From Candidatus Bathyarchaeota archaeon A05DMB-2 (lineage in GTDB: Archaea > Thermoproteota > Bathyarchaeia > Bathyarchaeales > Bathycorpusculaceae): 64,000 bases of DNA. Location of the stretch: the NCBI GenBank assembly GCA_018475625.1, contig JAAKEZ010000012.1, positions 1-64,000 on the forward strand. The letters run 5' to 3'. The notes under the pieces were generated by a model. The model was not told where the DNA came from, did no database searches, and saw nothing but the letters and a program-made list of their open reading frames with translations. The translations under genes and the position numbers were made by a program. This document shows positions 42,497 through 52,116 of the stretch, one piece after another. The number at the start of each line of letters is the position of its first letter. Positions within the stretch are counted from its first letter, which is position 1.

Positions 42497-43600
42497 GTGG
42501 CCTTTATTCCTAGTGGCGATGTAATATCGCAAATAATCTACGCAGCAAGCATACTGTTATTCGTAGTGTTCATGCTGTATGGGCAACGAATCCAAATGTA
42601 CGTGATGATTAGGGAAGTTGAAGCGTCTCTTTACAAGTTGAAGTTCATAAAGGAAGAAGGGCGAAAGATCGCTATAGAGACCATAAAAGAAATCGGCAAA
42701 CCCCAAACCGATCCCTCTGCAAGAGTTGACCGTTACTTGGAGTATTTCACTATCTCCCCGCAGAGTATGGATCCAGCAGGCATAGTTTACAAGCTGGACC
42801 ACATACTCGACGTAAGGGATACCCGTCTTAAGGATGAAGTAAAAATAATGGCGCCCGGCAGCGACGAAGTCCAGGTGAACAATCTCGAGAATACTTTGGA
42901 AGCGGCTATGGCGCTTAATTTCATCTACAAAGTTGTACGTCACTACTACATCCAAGGCAAAAAAACGCTAAGCCTCTACGTCATAATGCAGCTACAGATG
43001 ATATTGCCTCTCGTTATGAAAGAAGCGGAGGCGTATGCAAGCGCGCTTAAAGCGTTCGCTTACGGTCAGCCAATAGGAGACGGCGCGGGTCCGTTGGTTG
43101 CAGCTAAACTTATGCATGGCTATGAAACGCGCAAACTGCCTAAAGACTGTGTGGTGGCAACTGTGCCCATAGAAGGGCGCACCGCTTTCATCATAAAGGC
43201 TGAAGGCCCAGGCGGCAACGTAGGCAAGCCAGGCGACGCAGTGCAAACTATCATCGAGGAAAACGAAGGAAAGATTGCCAATGTTATAATGATTGACGCT
43301 GGCCTGAAGCTTGAAGGTGAAGGAGTCGGCGAGGTTGCAGAGGGAATAGGCGCGGCAATCGGGGGACCTGGTGTTGACCAGTACAAGATTGAAGAGACAC
43401 TCGTGAAATATCACATTCCAATCAACGCGGTCATCATCAAAGAGGACATAGGCGACGCGGTTTCTCCCATGCGCAAGGAAATTTCAGACTCAGCTGACAA
43501 AGTCATCGAACGAGTGAAAAACGTTATCCTTGAAAGGACAAAGGAAGGCGACAAAGTCATCATCGTCGGCGTGGGCAACACCATAGGAATCGGGCAATAG
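42497..43600 (+). CDS. DUF1512 family membrane protein
   Basis: 367 residues. One N-terminal transmembrane helix (about 9-30, IIYAASILLFVVFMLYG) is followed by a long soluble domain with AYGQPIGDGAGPLVAAKLM and the GPGGNVGKPGDAVQTI segment, typical of DUF1512 proteins of archaea. The C-terminal part ends in VIIVGVGNTIGIGQ. The function is not known. GTG start at 42497. The next gene, a membrane zinc-ribbon protein, starts 15 bp later, so the two are an operon. Confidence 0.9.
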   Translation: MAFIPSGDVISQIIYAASILLFVVFMLYGQRIQMYVMIREVEASLYKLKFIKEEGRKIAIETIKEIGKPQTDPSARVDRYLEYFTISPQSMDPAGIVYKLDHILDVRDTRLKDEVKIMAPGSDEVQVNNLENTLEAAMALNFIYKVVRHYYIQGKKTLSLYVIMQLQMILPLVMKEAEAYASALKAFAYGQPIGDGAGPLVAAKLMHGYETRKLPKDCVVATVPIEGRTAFIIKAEGPGGNVGKPGDAVQTIIEENEGKIANVIMIDAGLKLEGEGVGEVAEGIGAAIGGPGVDQYKIEETLVKYHIPINAVIIKEDIGDAVSPMRKEISDSADKVIERVKNVILERTKEGDKVIIVGVGNTIGIGQ

Positions 43601-43615
43601 GAGAGGAGAAAAAGA

Positions 43616-44032
43616 ATGACTGAAAACGATCAATCGTCCACAACAGCCAGTAGAATCTCAACCTATATGTTAACGATAGTGCTGATAATCTTGGCGCTGT
43701 CTATAATGGCTCTTCTGTTCGCCGTCAGCGCATTTGTTGTAGGGGACCAAGTTGTGGCTGGATACTTGCTGATTATAGGTTTCATAACCATGGGTTTATC
43801 GACTTACTTGCTGCTACAATCGCGGAAACGCGTAGCAAACTTGAAGATTGAAGCACCGAAGATTATGACAACCATCGAATGCATAAAATGCGGGCTTAAA
43901 AGCGTCAGAGAGTTCCAGCGCGGCGACTACGTCTACAAAGAACTGGACAAGTGCCAAAAATGCGACGACAAAATGACCATAACCGCCATCTACAAAGAAG
44001 TCAAAGAAAAAGAAAAAACCTACAACGTCTAA
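43616..44032 (+). CDS. membrane protein with C-terminal zinc ribbon
   Basis: 138 residues with two transmembrane helices (about 18-45 and 48-68) and a cytoplasmic zinc ribbon: CIKCGLKSVREF and CQKCDDKM. Charged tail KEVKEKEKTY. Not named in any family I know, but I recall it as a regular neighbour of DUF1512 genes. It overlaps the end of the convergent methionine aminopeptidase gene by 4 bp. Confidence 0.75.
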   Translation: MTENDQSSTTASRISTYMLTIVLIILALSIMALLFAVSAFVVGDQVVAGYLLIIGFITMGLSTYLLLQSRKRVANLKIEAPKIMTTIECIKCGLKSVREFQRGDYVYKELDKCQKCDDKMTITAIYKEVKEKEKTYNV

Positions 44033-44934
44033 GTTAAAACTTCACAGCCGTCCTCAGTTATGAGCACCGTGTGCTCGGCTTGAGTCACGTTTTTTCTGCT
44101 AACTTCCACGAACACAGGATACGCCATAAGCGTTTTTGAATCGAGCAGATGCTTGAAGGCTTCGCGGTGCTTGTCTCTTGGCACCACGTCTTTCAGCCAG
44201 CGCTCAGCAAAAGGCAGGCTTTTAAAATTATCCTCGATGTACTTCAGCATTTTTTTGGCGTAAGGATCTTTCTGAGACTTAGCTTTAACTAGGCGGAAGA
44301 TGGTGGTTTGCGGGCTATCTTCAACTCGACCTACCGCTTCTGGCGTTGTAACGAACGGCTCTATGGCGAATACTTCCCCTGTCCTGACCTTTGTGAACGA
44401 GATTTGCTGGACGTTAGGAATAGAGGTGCCCGCGTGGATCAAATATCTCCCAACAGAGTGCCCCGTCAAGTTTGAAATCGGCTTAAACCCGCGGTTTTTT
44501 ATGGTTTGCTCGATTATCTCACCGATTTTTGACACAGACATCTCACCGTGAATGCTGTCAATGGCGGCCTTCAATGCTTGTTCCGCCGCGTTCTGCATAC
44601 TTCTATATTCTGGGTTGAAGCAGGCCGTGAAAGCAGTGTCGGTGACGTAGCCGTCAACGTGAACGCCCATATCCACTTTCACTACGGCTTTTTCAGGTAT
44701 TCTCCGCTCGTCGTTGGGAGGTGACGTATAGTGAGCGGCTACTTCATTGATGGAGACGTTGCAGGGGAATGCGGGTTTGCCGCCTTTCTTGCATATGAGC
44801 GCTTCAGCTTTTTCGCAGACATCGATTATGGGCATGTTTTCGTGAACAAATTGGCGCATTTCTTCTCGTGCTTCGCGGAGAATCTTCCCTGATAATCGGA
44901 ATTTTTCCAGTTCTTCTTTGTCATAAGAGGGCAT
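44029..44934 (-). CDS. map: methionine aminopeptidase, type II
   Basis: Removes the initiator methionine from new proteins. Metal ligands are visible as VKVDMGVHVDGYVTDTA (two Asp), GHSVGRYLIHAG (His), the FAIEPFVT Glu and the final EHTVLITEDG Glu. The helical insertion of the type II enzyme lies between the last two (about 200-265). About 301 residues, normal for archaea. The TTG two codons upstream is possible; the ATG at 44934 is more likely. Confidence 0.95.
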   Translation of the reverse strand: MPSYDKEELEKFRLSGKILREAREEMRQFVHENMPIIDVCEKAEALICKKGGKPAFPCNVSINEVAAHYTSPPNDERRIPEKAVVKVDMGVHVDGYVTDTAFTACFNPEYRSMQNAAEQALKAAIDSIHGEMSVSKIGEIIEQTIKNRGFKPISNLTGHSVGRYLIHAGTSIPNVQQISFTKVRTGEVFAIEPFVTTPEAVGRVEDSPQTTIFRLVKAKSQKDPYAKKMLKYIEDNFKSLPFAERWLKDVVPRDKHREAFKHLLDSKTLMAYPVFVEVSRKNVTQAEHTVLITEDGCEVLT

Positions 44935-45038
44935 CAACAATCGCCATTCCGTTTCTGCTCGCTTGAAATTTTTATGTCTCCTCTATAGGGCGAAAGCTGC
45001 TTAAATGCGTACTCTCTTTTTCCGCAGTCCATGCGTTT

Positions 45039-45590
45039 TTAGGGCTTGTAAATTTTGAGGTCGAGGACTGCGAAGTTGTTTCCGCCCGCGTGATACAGTA
45101 GCCGCGCCGATTCCAAATTATACCTTTCTGTGAAGACGCCCATATTTGCGTATGCTGCAAGGATTTTGCCGACGAAGACAGTGTGATCTCCAGTTGTGAA
45201 TTGGCGGTCCACCGTGCATTCTAAGTGTGCTACACATTCTTTTATCGCTGGGGCCCTCACCTTCTTGGCTGGAATCGGGGTTAAGCCTGCTTTTTTGAAT
45301 TTGTCGAAACTTCTTCCGCTGAAACTGCCACAGGCATAGGTCGCCTGCAACAGCTCAAGTGTGGGAACGTTGACGATGAACTCTTGGGACTCCTCGATGA
45401 GCGTGTGCGAAAGGCGCTTGGGCGAAACGCTGATTGCGACCATCGGCGGGTCGTTGGAGGTGGGCATTGCCCATGCAAGAGTGGTGGCATTCGGTTTTCC
45501 TGCTTTTCCCATGCATGAAACGATGACAGTGTGCATGGGATGAAGGAGCCTGTATGAATATTGGGAGTTGACATCGATTTTTCCAGACAT
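45039..45590 (-). CDS. flavin reductase-like domain protein
   Basis: 183 residues of the FMN-binding split-barrel type: LLHPMHTVIVSCMGKAGKPNATTLAWAMPTSNDPPMVAISVSPKRLSHTLIEES, then EFIVNVPT, GSFSGRSFDKF, VAHLECTVDR and TTGDHTVFVGKIL. This is the flavin reductase/flavoredoxin family that binds FMN and passes electrons. Partner unknown. Monocistronic, between map and trpS. Confidence 0.93.
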   Translation of the reverse strand: MSGKIDVNSQYSYRLLHPMHTVIVSCMGKAGKPNATTLAWAMPTSNDPPMVAISVSPKRLSHTLIEESQEFIVNVPTLELLQATYACGSFSGRSFDKFKKAGLTPIPAKKVRAPAIKECVAHLECTVDRQFTTGDHTVFVGKILAAYANMGVFTERYNLESARLLYHAGGNNFAVLDLKIYKP

Positions 45591-45766
45591 AACATTTCAT
45601 CTCTACTTAACTTTGTTTTCCATGACTGCGATTGGCTCTCGTCACTTATTTTTCTTTCTTTAATTGCCACCAATAACTGCTTTAACCAGGATTCTTTTTG
45701 GCCTGCTCTTAGCAAAGGCTGCTTTAAATGAGGGCTTGAGTCTGCTCTCCGAGTAGATAGGCAAAG

Positions 45767-46873
45767 CTAGCGCTTTATGTGGTATTGGTCGATTACGTCT
45801 TTGGCTTTTTCGCGGCGTTCCCGATGCTGCTCGAGAAACTTGTTGAGCTTGGCTGTTAAATCGGTTTTGCATTCGCCGCAGAGCAGCTCGCCCGTTTTGC
45901 ACCTGTGCTCCCTTTCAGCCAGCTTCTTGTCGCTTTCCTCGAAGAGGTAAAAGTAGTACTGGAAGATGCTGCACACAGTGGGGTCGGCACCCGTTTTTCG
46001 CTGTTCCGCCGCGGTTCCTTTGCCGCCTGTAAAAGCGTTCCAGATTTTCCGCTTCACCAACTCAGGCGGGTCCATGGTAAATATGCTTGTTTCAGGCATG
46101 GAGGCGCTCATTTTTCCCCCCGCGCCCAAACCTGGAAGGAAGCGGCAGTGGATTTGCGCAGGCTTGTAGTAGCCGAGCTTCTGAGCCACGTCGCGAGTAA
46201 CCCGCCAGTATGGGTCTTGGTCTATGGCTGCTGGAATGAGTGCAGGCACGTTTTCGCCAGTCAACTTCGCATGGATGAAGCACGGCGCAGCTTGCAGGGC
46301 TGGCCAGAAAACCCAGCCAATGTTGGTGCTGTCTTGGAACCCGAAGGTTGCGCGTGCAGTTGAGTAAGTGATGCGTTTCGCGACTTCCAGCGTCAAATCG
46401 TAAAGCAAGTCAATGTCCTGCACGTCGTAGATGATGAATGTGTTTTCAGGCTTAAACCCCAAAGCAATCAGGTCAAGGGCGTTCTCGTAAGCGTACCTGC
46501 GCGTCTGCTCCAAGCTCGCCTCATCTTCCACAAGGAACTTTTCGTCATCGGTTAACTGGAAATAGAGCCGCGTGCCGAATTTTTCCTGCATGTGCAACGT
46601 GAAAATCCACGGCACAAGGTGCCCGATATGCACGGGTCCTGACGGCCCTCTACCCGTGTACAAAACGAACTTGATTCCCTTATCATAGAGGTCGAGCACC
46701 GTGTCCAAGTCGCGGTGGGAGAAGAAGATGCGCCTCTGAAGCTGAAGGTGCAGTTTGTTCGTGTGTGCGGCGATTTTGTCAAGCAACTCATCTGTTAGCG
46801 GCTGGGTGCCGAACTCGCGGATTAAGCGTTCGTAGTCTACTTTGCCCTTTACTTCCCAGGGCGTGACAACCAT
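45767..46873 (-). CDS. trpS: tryptophanyl-tRNA synthetase
   Basis: Charges tRNA-Trp, whose gene lies about 4 kb away. Class I synthetase with GRGPSGPVHIGHLVPWIF (HIGH box), YFQLTDDEKF, and a KMSAS loop (GGKMSASMPETSIFT), as in archaeal and eukaryotic TrpRS. The C-terminal part has GELLCGECKTDLTAKLNKFL. The ATG at 46873 is chosen because a GGAG sits 8 bp upstream; in-frame starts at 46903 and 46915 would add a short non-conserved leader. Confidence 0.96.
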   Translation of the reverse strand: MVVTPWEVKGKVDYERLIREFGTQPLTDELLDKIAAHTNKLHLQLQRRIFFSHRDLDTVLDLYDKGIKFVLYTGRGPSGPVHIGHLVPWIFTLHMQEKFGTRLYFQLTDDEKFLVEDEASLEQTRRYAYENALDLIALGFKPENTFIIYDVQDIDLLYDLTLEVAKRITYSTARATFGFQDSTNIGWVFWPALQAAPCFIHAKLTGENVPALIPAAIDQDPYWRVTRDVAQKLGYYKPAQIHCRFLPGLGAGGKMSASMPETSIFTMDPPELVKRKIWNAFTGGKGTAAEQRKTGADPTVCSIFQYYFYLFEESDKKLAEREHRCKTGELLCGECKTDLTAKLNKFLEQHRERREKAKDVIDQYHIKR

Positions 46874-46979
46874 CTCATTTTCTCCAGCGTTGGGCGAAAC
46901 CATCTGAATCACCAAACCTTTTTGACAGGAAAGAATCTATGAAGGCATATATCTCTTTTCGCAGAGCAACGGGGTATAA

Positions 46980-48230
46980 TCACTTCTCTTTCCATCGCGT
47001 TACAATGGCACCCACAATTATGAAGACCACAGCAAGCATAGCAACTATTGCCATGTTTATGTATGTGCCTTCAGGGTTCTGGTAAATCATCGCATGTTTG
47101 AGTCCTTCAGAGACGTATGTCAATGGTAGAGCTTTCGAAACTGTCTGCAAATAACTGGGCATTATTTCCATTGGGAAATACGTTCCCGACAAGAACATCA
47201 TGGGGAAAGCTATTGCGTTGCCAATGGCTGATGCGGCTTCTACATCTTTTATGAAACCTGACAACGCCATGCCCATGCCTGAAAACATTATTGAACCCAA
47301 TAGAATCAGAGCTATCGAAAGAGCGTCAGGTATCACGCGGACATTAAAAACCACCCAGCCGAGAGCAATCATAATCCCCGCCAGCATTAGGTTTAAGAGA
47401 GTTTGACAGAGAACATTGCCTACCACCCAATCAATCTTGGTAAGCGGGGTGAGTGACAAACGCTTTATGATGCCTCTTCGCTTGAATTCTGTGGTAGTAG
47501 CCGTCAAAGCGATTATGCCGTTAGTCATTATGAAAGCTGCTGTGATGCCAGGAATGTAGAAATCCACGTTGCTATAACGTTTGGTCGTTACTGATGCTTC
47601 GTTGAATTCTACAACGTTTTCTGCACCTATGAGTTCATAGTTGAATGCGTTCACCACGCTCATGACTATGCTTTTCACCATTGCTGCAGACTGGTCGGCG
47701 GGGTCAAGCATAATTGTCAAAGAGGCTTTTGTGTCAGGGATTGATGCGTTGAGCTGCTGCATCTGCGAAAGACCCTGTGAAATAGCTGCGTTTTGTTTAT
47801 CAGTCATGTAAGGCTCAAAATACGTGACAGTGTCATAGATTATGCCTATTCTAACTTTGAGTGTGCCATTAAGCAAGTCGTCTTGGAAGCCTTTAGAGAT
47901 TACCAAGATGCGTATGTTGCCGCCTAACGGGCCAAGCTTGTCGCGAACGTACTCGGTGGCGTTTGCGTCTGCGGGGATATCGCTTATTGCAAAGGTTTCA
48001 GTGCTGTTCAACGCTTCAATAAACGCTGTTGAAATCTCTGTTGGCTGCCCAGAAGTGTTTGTGTCGAGGTTTTGCACGAAAAGGCTGTACTGTGCTGTTC
48101 CGCCGATTCCCGAAAAGATTGCACCAAACACCAACAATAGCAGCACGGGGAACAATATGCTGAAGAAGAGACCTGAACGGCTTCGTATCCAGTTCTTGGT
48201 TACGGCTTTGAATATGGTAAAAGCTTTCAC
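46980..48230 (-). CDS. ABC-2 type transporter permease
   Basis: 416 residues: an N-terminal transmembrane helix (about 18-40), a large extracytoplasmic domain (about 45-230), then five helices (about 235-415), the DrrB/YhgE-like ABC-2 layout. It forms an exporter with the ATP-binding protein encoded just upstream, with start and stop overlapping by 4 bp (ATGA). The substrate (lipid, drug or polysaccharide) is not evident. Confidence 0.9.
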   Translation of the reverse strand: MKAFTIFKAVTKNWIRSRSGLFFSILFPVLLLLVFGAIFSGIGGTAQYSLFVQNLDTNTSGQPTEISTAFIEALNSTETFAISDIPADANATEYVRDKLGPLGGNIRILVISKGFQDDLLNGTLKVRIGIIYDTVTYFEPYMTDKQNAAISQGLSQMQQLNASIPDTKASLTIMLDPADQSAAMVKSIVMSVVNAFNYELIGAENVVEFNEASVTTKRYSNVDFYIPGITAAFIMTNGIIALTATTTEFKRRGIIKRLSLTPLTKIDWVVGNVLCQTLLNLMLAGIMIALGWVVFNVRVIPDALSIALILLGSIMFSGMGMALSGFIKDVEAASAIGNAIAFPMMFLSGTYFPMEIMPSYLQTVSKALPLTYVSEGLKHAMIYQNPEGTYINMAIVAMLAVVFIIVGAIVTRWKEK

Positions 48231-49162
48231 TGCTTCAGTTCCCCCTCTTCGGTTATTATTCCGCCAGTGATTTTGAGGAAAACATCCTCTATTGTGGGCG
48301 TTTGAATCTCAATGTCTCTGCCAACTTTCATGTCAGTTAAGGTTGCCATGACCCGCCAAAACTCCTCAGCATCATCTATCTTCACCAGTATGTCACCGTT
48401 GCTGTTCAAGCTAACCTTATCATATTTCTTCTGAAGTAAGCCTGCAAGCGCCTCGTCTCCTCCGCGGATTTTCAGAATTTTTAAGCCGCCGTACTGGGCG
48501 ATTAACTCTTGAGGTGAGCCAATTGCGGCAATCTTGCCTTTGTTAATGATTGCAACTCTGTCGGCTAACATTTGGGCTTCTTCCATGTAATGCGTGGTGA
48601 GAAACACTGTTTTGCCTAGCTTCTTCAGGTTCGTAATTACCGCCCAAACATCTCTTCTCGCTTTAGGGTCAAGTCCCGTTGTTGGCTCATCCAAAAATAT
48701 GAGCTGCGGGTCGCTGACTAAGGCAGCTGCAACCCCAACTCTCTGCTTCAAACCTCCAGAAAGATTCTCAAATTTTTCGTTAGTCTTATCCTCTAAGTCA
48801 AGCAGTTTAATGATTTCCATGACGTCAAGGTGCTTCTCGTACATGTCGCCAATTAACTCGATGTTTTCCTTAACCGTAAGCTTGTCTAAGGCGCTGAATT
48901 CTTGAGGTAACGCGCCTATTCGCCTCTTGATTTCGACAACGTCGCTGTTACGAGTTACTTCGTACCCGAAGATGCGCGCGGTGCCGCTGGTCAGCGGTCT
49001 TATGCACTCAAGAATCTCAACGGTTGTGGTTTTTCCAGCGCCGTTGGGACCTAGGAACGCGAACACTTCTTCTTCATGGACTTTGAACGAAATCCCATCG
49101 ACAGCCCGTAGCTGTCCATATTGTTTAACTAAAGTGTCGACTTCCACAACTGGCTTAGCCAT
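48227..49162 (-). CDS. ABC transporter ATP-binding protein
   Basis: 311 residues. Walker A GPNGAGKTTT (36-45), signature LSGGLKQRVGVAAAL, Walker B LIFLDEPTTGLD, and switch His in VFLTTHYMEEAQ. The C-terminal 80 residues are the DUF4162-type extension found with ABC-2 exporters. It powers the downstream permease. The RBS is GGGAG just before the ATG. Confidence 0.95.
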   Translation of the reverse strand: MAKPVVEVDTLVKQYGQLRAVDGISFKVHEEEVFAFLGPNGAGKTTTVEILECIRPLTSGTARIFGYEVTRNSDVVEIKRRIGALPQEFSALDKLTVKENIELIGDMYEKHLDVMEIIKLLDLEDKTNEKFENLSGGLKQRVGVAAALVSDPQLIFLDEPTTGLDPKARRDVWAVITNLKKLGKTVFLTTHYMEEAQMLADRVAIINKGKIAAIGSPQELIAQYGGLKILKIRGGDEALAGLLQKKYDKVSLNSNGDILVKIDDAEEFWRVMATLTDMKVGRDIEIQTPTIEDVFLKITGGIITEEGELKQ

Positions 49163-49263
49163 TCTCCCTTCTCCTAAAACTACCCGCGGAATATCTGTAG
49201 CTTCGAATTTAAAACTTGCGAGGCGCGCAGGTTAAGCTATATGCAGGTAACTATGGACAGCGG

Positions 49264-49506
49264 CTATTCGCGGCTTTGCGATTGCTGGCTGTAGATGATG
49301 GTGGATTTTCCCTTTTCCCTCATTTCTAAGTTGTGCTCCATGGTGAAAGCTTTTAAAAAGTTACGCGAATGCTCATTAGGAACCCATTTAAGATGTAGCT
49401 CAAACTCTTCTGAATCCGCGTCGCCTTTCTCTCCGATGCTGCGCAGGATAATGTTGGAGCAAAGGCTTCCGGAACGTGGGCATGAGGTGTGGGCTTTTTT
49501 TTAATT
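49264..49506 (-). pseudogene. possible gene remnant
   Basis: The minus-strand frame ending at a TAG (49264-49266) reads SNIILRSIGEKGDAD, EEFELHLKWVPNEHSRNFL and KAFTMEHNLEMREKGKSTI, which looks like real protein. It runs back into a TAA at about 49509 with no ATG, GTG or TTG start before the conserved-looking part; an ATG in the next frame (about 49480) suggests a frameshift. Not recognised. The rest of 49163-49767 shows nothing I can support. Confidence 0.3.
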
Positions 49507-49767
49507 AACAAAAATTTCTTGCCTTTTCAATCGCTGGCGACAATTTATAAAAATAGTGCAAACTGAGCTTTATGTGTTCGTGACTGTATCGTGTCAGTCA
49601 ATAGTGGAATTTCAATTTTTTGAGGAAGCTTTTCGCAGCAAGTCAGTTTCCAAAAATCCCTGTATTTTAGATGTTCTTGTTGCTTTTAAAATTTGAATGC
49701 CATGCCAAGTCAAGATTTGTTTGGGTTCGGATAAAAGCTGAAATAGGGGCAGAAACAGGATACGCTT

Positions 49768-50160
49768 ATGTGGTGTTTGCGCTGTGGCGACTGCTGCACA
49801 GAAACCGAAATGCTGCTTTCCAGAGGGGACATTGAACGTTTAGAAAGAAATGGTTATCCGCGAGAGTTTTTCGTGCTGTTCGACAGAGAAGGCTACGCTA
49901 AACTGCGCAACCAGCACGGGCACTGCGTTTTCTTCAACGTTGAAGCTCGACGGTGCAAGGTTTATGAATCTCGTCCTCTGGGCTGCCGTCTTTACCCAGT
50001 GATTTATGATGAGGAGAAGGGAATTGTTGTGGACGAAGTTTGCCGAGCCCAAAACAAATTCAGCGAGAAACTGCTGGAGCGGAAAGGCAAGAAGGTGCTT
50101 AGGCTTTTGAAGCGGATTGACGCGGAAGCTGAAGGCAGGCGTAACATGCAGCAGTTTTAA
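49768..50160 (+). CDS. YkgJ-type cysteine-cluster (Fe/Zn-chelating) protein
   Basis: 130 residues. CLRCGDCCTETEM at the start, then a conserved strand CVFFNVEARRCKVYESRPLGCRLYPV and a last EVCRAQN: the eight-cysteine pattern of the YkgJ/UPF0153 family, thought to bind Fe-S or zinc. Function unknown. Monocistronic; TATA-like sequence upstream is weak. Confidence 0.9.
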   Translation: MWCLRCGDCCTETEMLLSRGDIERLERNGYPREFFVLFDREGYAKLRNQHGHCVFFNVEARRCKVYESRPLGCRLYPVIYDEEKGIVVDEVCRAQNKFSEKLLERKGKKVLRLLKRIDAEAEGRRNMQQF

Positions 50161-50337
50161 GCAAATGAAAGATGCTTGAGCTACACTCAGCCTAGTGGAG
50201 TTGTTGAGTTTCGCGGAAAATATTGAAATCACTGCTCATTTTTGCAGATGCTACTGCGTTTTCAGCGTAAAACAAAGTTTAAACGTTAATCCTTATTTTC
50301 CTGTTTAACATATACTACAAGTAGAGGAAAGTATCAC

Positions 50338-50706
50338 ATGAGCATGCAACATCCGCGGATAACAAGAGAGAAAAAAACCATCAGCGTCATGGTCCACATA
50401 TACTGCCATGGACACCACCAGACAAAAGGCGACGCGCTGTGCCCCGAATGCACCGAATTTTTATCTTACGCGTTCACGAGACTGGACAAATGCCCATTCC
50501 AAGAGCACAAATCCACATGCGGCAAATGTCTGGTGCACTGTTATCAGCCTGAGATGCGGGAGAAAGTGAAGAAGGTCATGCGGTACGCTGGTCCACGCAT
50601 GCTTCTGCACAGTCCAAGTTTGGCGCTGCACCACGCGTTTGACGGACGCAAGAAGCCGCAAACAATAGCGGAATTCAAGAAGTGGAAGGCTCAAAACCAA
50701 GCCTGA
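50338..50706 (+). CDS. nitrous oxide-stimulated promoter (YgbA_NO) family protein
   Basis: 122 residues with the family pattern TREKKTISVMVHIYCHGHHQTK, LCPECTEFLSYAFTRLDKCPF, KSTCGKCLVHCYQPEMREKVKKVMRYAGPRML, with cysteine and histidine residues that would bind a metal cluster. In bacteria the YgbA family is induced by nitrosative stress and linked to iron-sulfur repair. The role in archaea is not known. Confidence 0.9.
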   Translation: MSMQHPRITREKKTISVMVHIYCHGHHQTKGDALCPECTEFLSYAFTRLDKCPFQEHKSTCGKCLVHCYQPEMREKVKKVMRYAGPRMLLHSPSLALHHAFDGRKKPQTIAEFKKWKAQNQA

Positions 50707-50878
50707 TCAGCACAATTTTTCAATATGTTATCTCAAGACAACGCTGCTTTCATGTGGTGTGTTCTTAAATTCCTTCACTCTAACTTTTCAAGAAAACTTG
50801 CAGCTACATTAGCTAGAAGAATGTTAAATCTTATTAAACTGAACCGTTCAAAAATAAATTAGTCTGAAGGGTAAGAAT

Positions 50879-51943
50879 TTGTACCCGAAAACGGGTCAAA
50901 GCCCTCTTCCAGTCAACCTCATCCGCCTCGTAGCCATCGTGTTAGTGATCATGCTGCACGCGTCCGGTGAACCGCCAGCCAACGACCTACAAGAGATGAT
51001 GTACTGGTTGACGACAACAGCTTACAACTCCTTCGCCGCAACCTGCGTACCCTTGTTTGTTATTTTAAGTGGTGCTTTGCATCTTCAGCCCTCTAAAGTT
51101 AACGAGCCCATAAAAGTTTTTTTAAAAAAACGGTTTAACCGCATCGGCTGGGCGTTTATGTTCTGGACCGCAGCATACTTCGCATGGAGGTACTTCGCCA
51201 ACCACGAGGTCCTAACTTTAAATTCAATAGTTCAGGGTCTGTTGTCTGGCGCCTACATTCACATGTGGTTTCTCTACCTTATCGCTGGCTTGTACTTGAT
51301 TACACCAGTTTTGCGTTTGATAACAGCCCACGGCGAACGTCACCTTCTCAAGTATCTTTTGGTGCTGTGGTTCTTAGGCACAGCTGTTGTGCCCCTTCTT
51401 CAATTGACTAGAGTGTATGATTTGTCCATGATTCAGGTTAACGTGTTCGTTTTCGGCGGATGGATAGGCTACTATATCTTAGGAGTTTATCTGCAAAAAG
51501 TGCAACTGCGTTCTTTAATTCTATATGGGCTTTTAATCTTAGGCTTCGCTTGGACGATGATCGGCACCTTTCTAGTCACCTTTCCTTTCAACTCTTTAGG
51601 ACGATACTATTTCTTCTACGACTCTTTGACCATAAACATGATAACTTCCACCGTTGCATTGTTCCTCATTTTAAGCAAGCACAAGCCTGACTGGCCAGGA
51701 AACAATCACCCTCATTGCAACCGCGTCGTTCAAGCGATCAGCGCAAACATTTTGCCAATTTACCTTTTTCACTATATGATTCTGGAATCGCTTCAACGCG
51801 GATACTTCGGGTTCAAAATAAGCCTCACAATACTGGACCCAATAGTCGAGGTGCCACTTATCACAGTAGTTACGCTCTTCATCACTCTCGGGTTAATCCT
51901 TTTCATGAAAAAAGTGCCCGTTCTGAAGAAAATTATCGGATAG
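50879..51943 (+). CDS. acyltransferase family 3 membrane protein
   Basis: 354 residues with about ten transmembrane helices. The N-terminal region has NLIRLVAIVLVIMLHASGEP, with the conserved Arg and the active-site His of acyltransferase_3 proteins. Such enzymes O-acetylate or acylate sugars of surface glycans. The start is TTG at 50879; an AT-rich TATA (AAAATAAATTA, about 50850-50860) about 25 bp upstream suggests a nearly leaderless transcript. Confidence 0.85.
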   Translation: MYPKTGQSPLPVNLIRLVAIVLVIMLHASGEPPANDLQEMMYWLTTTAYNSFAATCVPLFVILSGALHLQPSKVNEPIKVFLKKRFNRIGWAFMFWTAAYFAWRYFANHEVLTLNSIVQGLLSGAYIHMWFLYLIAGLYLITPVLRLITAHGERHLLKYLLVLWFLGTAVVPLLQLTRVYDLSMIQVNVFVFGGWIGYYILGVYLQKVQLRSLILYGLLILGFAWTMIGTFLVTFPFNSLGRYYFFYDSLTINMITSTVALFLILSKHKPDWPGNNHPHCNRVVQAISANILPIYLFHYMILESLQRGYFGFKISLTILDPIVEVPLITVVTLFITLGLILFMKKVPVLKKIIG

Positions 51944-52031
51944 CACTCCAGAGCATTCGTGCAAAGTTTTTCTCGTTTGGCTATATGTCGTTACTTCTGA
52001 TTGAATAATTGGGTATTAATTTTATTACCCT

Positions 52032-52062
52032 TTAAGTTGTGAAAATTTTATATACAACTTAA
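52032..52062 (+). promoter_or_regulatory. 9-bp inverted repeat bracketing the TATA box of the PQQ-propeller gene
   Basis: TTAAGTTGT (52032-52040) and ACAACTTAA (52054-52062) form a perfect palindrome with a 13-bp spacer that contains the TATA box TTTTATATA. The arms are 22 bp centre to centre, two helical turns, on either side of TBP. The start codon is at 52117, with GGAGAG before it. Confidence 0.55.
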
Positions 52063-52116
52063 CTGAAAATGGGTGCCCGTACACCTTAGTGTGTATTAAA
52101 AATAGGAGAGAGAAAA

